DNA from: Zarea fungicola
Taxonomy: Eukaryota; Ascomycota; Sordariomycetes; Hypocreales; Cordycipitaceae
Assembly (NCBI GenBank): GCA_900169235.1
Contig: FWCC01000074.1
Coordinates: forward strand, 1-61,255
DNA: 61,255 nt
Reading direction: 5' to 3'
The notes under the pieces are model-generated. The model worked only from the letters and a program-made list of their open reading frames with translations, did not search any database and was not told where the DNA came from. Both the position numbers and the translations under genes were made by a program. Positions 54,936-61,255 of the stretch are shown here, piece after piece (the stretch's first letter is position 1; the number at the start of each line of letters is the position of its first letter).

Positions 54936-55557
54936 ATGAAGATCTCTATGCTCGGTGCCGCATGGCTTTTGCATCAGTTTACAGGACTGGCCAACGCCGT
55001 AAGTTACATGTCTTTCAAAGCATTTAATACAAACTAATGAAACATCTTAGCAGCAAGTGGAATTAGACAGCCAGATGCGAGCTCAGTTTCCAAGCCGTCA
55101 ATGGGTGGAGGATTTCCCAAGCCCGCCTAATAATACGGCTTACTGGGTGATGACCAACGAGAACGGTGCAATGCCGGCGTACTGGTTTGCCACGACCGAA
55201 GCCCCAACCCCATTTCCCGCCAAGGGACCACATGTTGATGCTTCAGTTGATGCTATGGTCCACACTGAGGAGACAGTTCAGGCGCGTGTTGGTCCGTGGA
55301 TGATCGGCTATGAGTTCAGCTCATGCAACAACGACGACTCGATCGCCGTGATACTCAACCCTGTGGGTGGCGTTTGCTACGGAATGTGGAGCCAAGCGCG
55401 CCCGAGTATAGGCGCTGTGCAAATCACTGGTCACGTTTCTCAGATGAACTTGTATCATGGTAGGAGCTGTGACGACTATCGGTTCGGGGTACGCGATTTC
55501 CATGGCTGCTGGCCAGACCTTCGTGACAGAATCAGCAGTGTCTGGCTCATCTCCTAA
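54936..55557 (+). CDS. Secreted protein, member of divergent paralogous pair (right)
   Basis: Exons 54936-54998 and 55051-55557, with a 52-nt GTAAGT...TTAG intron that contains ACTAATGA as branch site; total 189 residues (188 if the alternative CAG acceptor three bases later is used). The signal peptide is MKISMLGAAWLLHQFTGLANA and ends exactly at the intron. The mature part has four or so Cys (SSCNND, GVCYG, RSCDDY, GCWPD) and shares the blocks listed for its divergent partner at 53,443-54,122, so both arose by duplication. It is most likely exported. I cannot assign a family or a role; proximity to UstYa-type genes is noted but does not prove a link. Confidence 0.8.
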
Positions 55558-56382
55558 ACCATAGCGTTTCAACTCCTAGCGGCAAGTATCAGCGGGATGT
55601 CTAGAGTGGTGGCGGGAGTTGTGTGGTAGAAGGAGTACCGTGAAGAGTAGCTACTATAGACAGCCAAGACAACCTACTCCTCTGTTACAATGGACGTCGC
55701 CTCTCTAATTGTTGGCACCCTCCTGTTTTTGGTACCCTATTGTAAAAAGTGCTATTGCGCAATAACAAGCAGTAGAAAGACTATCCAGATGCAAGTAATC
55801 TATTGCATAAACACGCGACCGTGTACGACAGCCAACCGGCACGCAGAAACTACAACCCAGAAACACACAGGCTAACAACAGGAGCCAAAAGAGAGGTTAG
55901 TTAGCCATCTAGTTAGGCCAACTCCGACATGTTCAATCTGAGCATTGAGTTTTGCAAATGTAGAGGCTTACTGGTCGTAAATACTTTTAACAGAGCAGCT
56001 CCACTTGGCTTCTTTGACCAACGCAATGCCAAAGATAGCTCTCAGCACTGTACTGTCTGTCCACCATAAATCCAGACCTGCCACAGGCACCGGCTGGTAG
56101 CTGCTCGTGGCAGGCTCAGAGGGGTTTTCTGGCCAGACTGTGAAAGATCAATCCACCTCATGCAGCATGGAAAATGTCAAGAAATGGTGCTTATGACCGG
56201 TTGATTGGCTGGGTTCATGTCGAGAGGGCTGACCGAGCCTCAGCCGGCTACAGTACGCACTGAAAACAATTTGATTTTCGTAGCTGAGTTCTATTATCTG
56301 TGGCATTGTAGTGATGAGAGTGCTTGTATTGACGATATGTGCCGATTAGGTCTCTTCTGGGCATGATAGATTGACGCGATAT
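55558..56382. other. Intergenic region, no gene recognised
   Basis: A plus-strand frame at 55,690-55,875 starts with a hydrophobic stretch but has no repeats or Cys pattern. I looked here for a repeat-containing precursor peptide and saw none. Confidence 0.45.
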
Positions 56383-57096
56383 CTATGGCCTAGAAACATC
56401 GCAACTCTGATCAAACGACACCGTCCCAGAAATAGTGTCCACTTCGTTCCAACCGCTCGAGTTTCTCGCTATATCCAAAAGCATATTTGTACAATGTTTA
56501 AAGTGCTTGTATTCTCCAAGGCTTTCGTGGTAGGGTGTACCGTCGCGAATAATTTTAGCTAAGCTCAAGAACATAAAGATGCAGTGTGTAACATGCTCTC
56601 TGCGCTCGCCAAAAACTCTACGCTCGCCGTTTAAAACTTCCTCCCAAGCGTCTCCGTCGGCAACTTTACTTGCTTCAAGGTCCTGATAAAAAACCCACGG
56701 TCGTTCAGCCGCAGCCATGAACTCCTCGTTCGCGTAAGTCGGGCAGTGCGGTGGCAGCCATGACCAAGTTAATTGATGAAATTTGCACCCAAGCGCTCTC
56801 GCTTCCGCTGATGTGGTACCACACGGATGTGGTTTCTGGTTCGTCTTAGTTGGTGATGATACCAAGACTTTAACATCCGCGGCAGCTGATTTCGGCTTCG
56901 TCTTCGCTTTCGTCGTAGAGTCTATAGATATGACGACCGTGGCGGTGAGTATGGCGAGAATAACGACAGCCAGAACTGCAAATGCACGCCGAAGTCTTGT
57001 GCTTGGATACCGAGTGGGTTCTGGTGCGTTGGTAGATTTCAGTAGTACACATTCATCGCCCTCAGTATCGACGCTTTCAATACGGGAATATTCCAT
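56383..57096 (-). CDS. UstYa/DUF3328-like membrane protein (variant group)
   Basis: An intronless 237-residue protein from the ATG at 57,096. A short cytosolic tail is followed by one membrane helix (residues about 36-58), then a luminal domain. The two HxxHC motifs that mark the UstYa family are present: HVTHC at about residues 168-172 and HFKHC at about 198-202. Before them are CGTTSAEARALGC and the aromatic WSWLPPHC segment, which are shared with the gene at 59,204 (CGHNRDEAEANGC, HWLPGKC), so these two are paralogues in a sub-group distinct from the canonical UstYa gene next door. UstYa proteins are thought to act in oxidative maturation or macrocyclisation of fungal ribosomal peptides and some other metabolites. 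The exact reaction here is unknown. Confidence 0.83.
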   Translation of the reverse strand: MEYSRIESVDTEGDECVLLKSTNAPEPTRYPSTRLRRAFAVLAVVILAILTATVVISIDSTTKAKTKPKSAAADVKVLVSSPTKTNQKPHPCGTTSAEARALGCKFHQLTWSWLPPHCPTYANEEFMAAAERPWVFYQDLEASKVADGDAWEEVLNGERRVFGERREHVTHCIFMFLSLAKIIRDGTPYHESLGEYKHFKHCTNMLLDIARNSSGWNEVDTISGTVSFDQSCDVSRP

Positions 57097-57847
57097 CTCG
57101 GGCTAACAAGCATAACAGTCAAAACATCCACAGTGTCAAGAAATCGGAAGGCTGTTGAAACCTTTGAAGTATACAGAGACTACAAACCGTGCACTCTGCT
57201 CTCAAGATAGCTTAGGTGAGCAATATTCTCACATCATCATGATTATGTTTGCTTTCCAGCGCCACCCCTGCTGAATGGAGCAGGAAATGTCAGCTTCTGA
57301 TTGGCTAATTCTTCTTCTTATATAAGCTTTATGACGAGAAACAGAAGTTGTAGATGAAATTCTAGCCAGCTGATCTCCACCATGATCAATACAAACTGTA
57401 ATTTCTCCATCCCCAAAGTTCTTTACTAGCACAGAAAGCCCTGAAAACCTTATGACTCCAACACTTTTACGTTTCTGATGAAGGATAGGTGCCAGATGCA
57501 AATATAGTACTGATGCTCTTGAGAGGAGACTTTACTGAAAATATTTCATCTTCCTTCTTTTATGCTGTTTTCTTTTCGGCTTTGAGCAGTGCCAATATTC
57601 TAGCTAATACACTAATTAAAGAAAACGCAACGAATAAATCACCTACTTTCGTTGCGATTCGTAGCCCATAATCTCCAGATTTCTAGTTTGCCTACTTGCG
57701 AGAGTCCACTCTGTTTCCTAAATCAGGCTGATGCTGCAGCCAGTGCATGGCCCAGAATATTAGCAAGGATATGGCTGAAATCTTCAATTACTGGGTTCTT
57801 CCCATTCAACTATTACAGCTATTCTGTCGCATTCTGTCTATATGCGT
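57097..57847. other. Spacer between two UstYa-type genes, no gene recognised
   Basis: The left part is the promoter of the gene at 57,096. A minus-strand frame at 57,229-57,501 lacks an ATG start and shows no repeat or signal peptide. Confidence 0.45.
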
Positions 57848-58708
57848 TCAGACTTGCTTCCCAACACTTTTCAAGGCCCCTTCATTTTGCTTTACCGCCC
57901 AATCCTTAATTGCTGCGAAACTTCGGCAAGTATGTACTTGCTCAAAATCTGGAATGGCGAATCCCGCACCTTTGGAGTACACCAGCGGAATAGGGGTTAG
58001 ATCGGAGCCACACTGAACAAGCTGCCGCAAAAAGTCCAGACAGTGCTCAATGTGCATAACATTTTGAGGGGTCTCGTCAACTCGGTCTTCGAGTCGATAC
58101 ATGTATGCGTCCAGAGTCTGGCGTAGTTTATTCACACAGTGCAGTGAATGAAAAACATCTGGTCCAGCTCGATATAAGCCGTCTTTTGGACTTTTATCAA
58201 TCGCAACGTTGAATGTGTGCTTTTGCTCTTCTGTAAATGCAAGGTACCTTGTACCGATTAATGCATCCCAATTGTCGTCGATATTTTTGCTAGGTAGCCC
58301 GACATATTGTGGACCTTGCCCTCTATCACGAAACATTGTACCGTTATCGTGGAATTTTATACCGCCGGTAAACTTGGTCTCTGACACGGCAATCGCGGGC
58401 TTAGGAAAATCTATAAATACTTTTGTTAGCATTTCTTGAAATTGAGTGTAGTTCAAAGGGTATCTCATACCCATCTCGCTCCTGTATCCTGTTTGGAAGG
58501 CACCATTTCTCTGCAAATGAAGAACGGTCAAGTAAAAGTGAACGGCTAATGTAAGCGCAAGTAAAGTTGCTATTGCCGATGAAATGTGAAAAATCACCCA
58601 GAAGGGAGGCGACTTTCTTCGTTTGAATGGTGAATAGTCAGGAGGAGCATCCGCCTCCGTGTCTTTGCCAGGGAGTATGTTGTACTTCATTTTTTGCAGG
58701 TTCAACAT
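57848..58708 (-). CDS. UstYa family (DUF3328) protein
   Basis: An intronless 286-residue protein from the ATG at 58,708. The order is a Pro-rich cytosolic tail, one membrane helix (residues about 36-62), and the DUF3328 domain. The domain shows WDALIGTRYL, then GPDVFHSLHCVNKLR with the first HxxHC motif (HSLHC, about residues 187-191), then HIEHCLDFLRQLVQCGSDLT with the second (HIEHC, 219-223) and the usual Cys further on. These are the diagnostic features of UstYa/UstYb, known from ustiloxin and other dikaritin pathways and also from cyclochlorotine. The protein is probably anchored in a secretory-pathway membrane with the domain on the luminal side. It is divergently oriented from the related gene at 59,204 across a 0.5 kb spacer. 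Intact. Confidence 0.9.
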   Translation of the reverse strand: MLNLQKMKYNILPGKDTEADAPPDYSPFKRRKSPPFWVIFHISSAIATLLALTLAVHFYLTVLHLQRNGAFQTGYRSEMGMRYPLNYTQFQEMLTKVFIDFPKPAIAVSETKFTGGIKFHDNGTMFRDRGQGPQYVGLPSKNIDDNWDALIGTRYLAFTEEQKHTFNVAIDKSPKDGLYRAGPDVFHSLHCVNKLRQTLDAYMYRLEDRVDETPQNVMHIEHCLDFLRQLVQCGSDLTPIPLVYSKGAGFAIPDFEQVHTCRSFAAIKDWAVKQNEGALKSVGKQV

Positions 58709-59203
58709 ATTCCCAGAGAAACAATCCTGAATTTCAGGTCAATTTAGTTCAAAATCTGGCATACTCTCCTCCTAAAAGTAATAAGTCAGGCAGCCGCAAG
58801 TACTCACACAACATCAAGTCTCAGTCTCACGTCATCAAAACCCGCTCCACATTTGCAACGGTTTTGTTTATACGGTGTACTACCAGCGCAGCTGTGGGTG
58901 ACGTGATCGATCGTATTGAGAGTCTTATTATCATGTTCTGAGTCTATGATAGCAGTAATGGCTCCATTTAGCTGCCAGCCCAGTGCCTGGAAACATATTA
59001 GCGGTAGGGCGCATTTAACGTCATTGGTCTTATAATAGCCTTGACCCAACACCCCACCCTGCTCTCTTACGTTATTTGCGCAAAGATAGTATCCAATAAA
59101 GACAGATACAAAAAAATAAAGATGAATATGGATGATTAAGTTATCCCCATCAAAATCTATTCTGAAAAGTACAACTCAGGCGTTTACGCGATACAAGCCG
59201 ACC
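58709..59203. promoter_or_regulatory. Divergent promoter between two UstYa-type genes
   Basis: A 495-bp spacer between opposite start codons, suggesting co-regulation. Just left of the right-hand start is a short upstream frame (ATGAATATGGATGATTAA at about 59,122), and another upstream ATG at 59,132 is in frame with the gene. Confidence 0.5.
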
Positions 59204-59917
59204 ATGGCAACACAGTCACACAACGAGGAAAATGTGCCGTTTCTAGACCAGGCGGATGCACCTGTGACGGAACTGAAAGATAGCCACATCTTTCATGAGG
59301 ATCCTCAGCGAGGAAGAAAGACGCTTCTGTATTCTAATTGCGCAATCCTCTGCATTACGTCCTGCATCTGGGCGCTGATTCTTTTCACAACCCTTCGAAC
59401 CACGGATAAATTCTGCAACCACTCTCTGGCTGCACATGGCCAAGAGAATTTGCCATCCAACACGAGCTTTTTCGCCAGCCACAGTGGCTATTTGAGTTGT
59501 GGGCATAATAGAGACGAAGCGGAGGCTAACGGGTGCACATATGATATTCTAACAAACCACTGGTTGCCTGGGAAGTGCCAAGACCTCAAATCAATTGAAG
59601 ATTATCAATCTGATGGATCATGGTGGCCATATGCCGACGAAGCCAGGACGAAACCACTTAAAGTCGAGGATCTAGGGGCAATGGACTTTTATTACACCTC
59701 AATGAGAGACCATATTGTTCATTGCGCAATGCTTTGGAAAAGGCAGTACCGTGCTCTGGCGGAGGGATGGAAGTATGTGGATTCGATCACTGCAGACGGA
59801 AAGCATACTGATCACTGCGCGATGTTTTTAATGAAAATGGCTGAGGTGGAAGGGTATCGCGAGGAACCAATCAAGGTTGTTGTTGGTAAATCGGGGTGCC
59901 ACGTTAGGGAGACTTAA
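59204..59917 (+). CDS. UstYa/DUF3328-like membrane protein (variant group)
   Basis: I chose the ATG at 59,204 (ACCATGG context), giving 237 residues, the same length as the paralogue at 56,383; an in-frame ATG at 59,132 would add 24 residues. One membrane helix lies at about residues 41-66, then a luminal domain with CGHNRDEAEANGC, HWLPGKC and the two HxxHC motifs HIVHC (170-174) and HTDHC (201-205). It is clearly a paralogue of the gene at 56,383-57,096. A role in oxidative tailoring of a peptide or other metabolite is inferred from the UstYa family. No intron was needed. It is the divergent neighbour of the canonical UstYa gene and converges on the hydrolase gene 92 bp away. Confidence 0.83.
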   Translation: MATQSHNEENVPFLDQADAPVTELKDSHIFHEDPQRGRKTLLYSNCAILCITSCIWALILFTTLRTTDKFCNHSLAAHGQENLPSNTSFFASHSGYLSCGHNRDEAEANGCTYDILTNHWLPGKCQDLKSIEDYQSDGSWWPYADEARTKPLKVEDLGAMDFYYTSMRDHIVHCAMLWKRQYRALAEGWKYVDSITADGKHTDHCAMFLMKMAEVEGYREEPIKVVVGKSGCHVRET

Positions 59918-60009
59918 AACACTGGACATGAAGGGATAGGTACCATGGAAACTCTATGTAATGGGTGGAAGACTAGTTGGAGTATTCTATGAGATTGATA
60001 GTTGATATA

Positions 60010-61038
60010 TTACAGCCATTTTTGCAAGCCCGTTTTCAAGTCCTGATGAAACTGCACAGTTGCCCCTAGTTCGTCGTAATGTGCAAAGTTGTGAGGCACA
60101 CCAGCGTAGATGTGAATTTCAACCGCAACACCTGCCTCCTTTAATTTTGTCGCGTAAAGAATTCCCTCATCGCGAAGGCAGTCCCTGCCAGCAACAAAAA
60201 TCAGGTGAGGAGCAAGCCCATCTACTACCCCAAGAAGCGGTGAAACTCGTAGGTCTTTGCCATCCGGAGGAGCCACGAGGTCCCAGCAACCCGCCATCTC
60301 GCGCGAGCCAAGAAAAGTGTCAATGCACTGCTTGTAAGAACCCGAGATTCCTGTCTCGATTGGAAAGTGCTGGTAATGACAGAGTACTGGAACATTGAGA
60401 ATGACTCCGCGCAGATGCCTCGAGCTATCTCGACAACGCTGTGCAAGGACGGCGGAGATTGCCGCGCCAGCTGAGGACCCAGCGAGAATTAATTTAGAGA
60501 TGTCGCATCTTACTCCCAGCCCGCTTGTGAATTGCACACTATTCATAAATAGTTGACATAAGACGCCCCATGAGTCCTCAATCCAGGTCGGAAACTGGTG
60601 TTCAGGGGCAAGCCGGTACTCGACGCTTATGACAATCAGGTCACAGTCAGCGTATAGTGGCCACAGCAGCCAAGCTTCCTCAGAGACATGGCTTCCAGAC
60701 AGCCAGCCGCCGCCATGAGTGACAAAAAGGACAGGCAGTGTGTAGGGTGGGGAGAGCTGTCTTTCTTGAAGGCGCTCAACTTTGGGAGCTGAAACCTTGA
60801 CATTTAATTCCACGCCATCAATAGTAAATGTCTGTATCTGCGAATTGTAGCCGGCTGCTGACAAGGGGTGGCTAGTAATCCACTCCGCATCAGCCTCGCC
60901 CTGATAAGCTCTGGCGCTTGATGCATCTATAGGAACTGGCACAATAGGACCAGGTGTCGGAATGGTGTCTGTAGGGATTGGAAGACCGTTTGCTTCGGCA
61001 AAAGCCTTCCAGCCGGGATCCGACGTGAAATAATCCAT
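60010..61038 (-). CDS. Alpha/beta hydrolase, HSL-type (esterase/lipase)
   Basis: An intronless 342-residue protein from the ATG at 61,038. It has the alpha/beta hydrolase-3 layout: the oxyanion-hole motif HGGGW at residues 108-112, the nucleophile motif GSSAG at 187-191 (Ser189), an Asp in AGRDCLRDEG near 286, and the His in VPHNF near 316. The catalytic triad is complete. There is no signal peptide, so it is probably cytosolic. Enzymes of this group hydrolyse small esters, and several occur in fungal metabolite clusters. Its end lies 92 bp from that of the convergent UstYa-type gene, which makes it a candidate member of the same cluster, by inference. Confidence 0.9.
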   Translation of the reverse strand: MDYFTSDPGWKAFAEANGLPIPTDTIPTPGPIVPVPIDASSARAYQGEADAEWITSHPLSAAGYNSQIQTFTIDGVELNVKVSAPKVERLQERQLSPPYTLPVLFVTHGGGWLSGSHVSEEAWLLWPLYADCDLIVISVEYRLAPEHQFPTWIEDSWGVLCQLFMNSVQFTSGLGVRCDISKLILAGSSAGAAISAVLAQRCRDSSRHLRGVILNVPVLCHYQHFPIETGISGSYKQCIDTFLGSREMAGCWDLVAPPDGKDLRVSPLLGVVDGLAPHLIFVAGRDCLRDEGILYATKLKEAGVAVEIHIYAGVPHNFAHYDELGATVQFHQDLKTGLQKWL

Positions 61039-61255
61039 GAAGCCGAAAGGGGGAGTGATTTCTAGAATACTACCGCAGGACGGGCGAACTTTGTAACTAT
61101 GGGTTCATTTGCAAGCAAATCCTTGAATTTTTAAGAGAATATCCGCCTCCAAGTCGTAACGTAACGCCGGCTTTGGTCTCATGTTTATCCCATAAACCAA
61201 GTGAACTGCTAGCTGACGTGATCAATCATTGCGGGGCAAGGGGGTGACAAAAAAA
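61039..61255. other. Upstream region of the hydrolase gene, window end
   Basis: No gene recognised; the window ends in the promoter side of the hydrolase. Confidence 0.5.

Noticed and set aside
58804..59052. Minus-strand frame with several Cys between the UstYa-type genes
   Set aside because: No ATG start and no signal peptide; lies in a divergent promoter.
55558..59203. Search for a ribosomal-peptide precursor with repeated dibasic-flanked cores near the UstYa-type genes
   Set aside because: No small frame with a signal peptide and repeated core units was seen in the spacers 55.6-56.4, 57.1-57.8 or 58.7-59.2 kb.
1..61255. CRISPR arrays, rRNA and tRNA genes, bacterial-type operons
   Set aside because: No regularly spaced direct repeats and no tRNA or rRNA signatures were seen; gene structure is fungal.

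Overview
The window is nuclear DNA from a filamentous ascomycete, probably a sordariomycete of the Hypocreales type. The support is short GT-AG introns (47-79 nt) with CTAAC/CTAAT-like branch sites, a Zn2Cys6 regulator, a Prm10/ThrE membrane protein, a DUF2828 protein, an HMT1-type ABC transporter and UstYa (DUF3328) proteins. Genus level is inference; no rRNA, tRNA or species marker was seen.

Two parts differ sharply. Positions 1 to about 13.1 kb look like ordinary core genome, with three long intact genes: a DUF2828/vWA protein, a Prm10-like ThrE membrane protein and a five-segment-type vacuolar ABC half-transporter (four exons). From about 13.3 kb to the right end the sequence is AT-rich and gene-poor, and it carries transposon wreckage, diverged repeats and several damaged genes. 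Most genes that survive there encode small or medium secreted, cysteine-rich proteins; I count thirteen with a plausible signal peptide.

Within this accessory part, 15.2-17.3 kb and 34.9-37.9 kb hold four members of one uncharacterised secreted family (CCISW...QCLSNR.xGC C-terminal signature). Two of them, with about 1 kb of flanking DNA, are a diverged segmental duplication. The stretch 20.7-28.2 kb is mostly repeat debris. Remains of a hAT transposase lie at 31.1-32.0 kb on both strands.

From 44.6 kb to the end the content resembles specialised-metabolite genes: a Zn2Cys6 regulator, a glutathione-S-transferase-like gene broken by one stop codon, a truncated and doubly broken UbiA prenyltransferase, a divergent pair of related secreted proteins, then three membrane-anchored UstYa-type proteins (each with two HxxHC motifs) beside an HSL-type alpha/beta hydrolase. 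UstYa proteins act in maturation of fungal ribosomal peptides and related metabolites, so 56.4-61.0 kb could be part of such a cluster; no precursor peptide gene was found inside the window. How these genes work together beyond this is inference from proximity.
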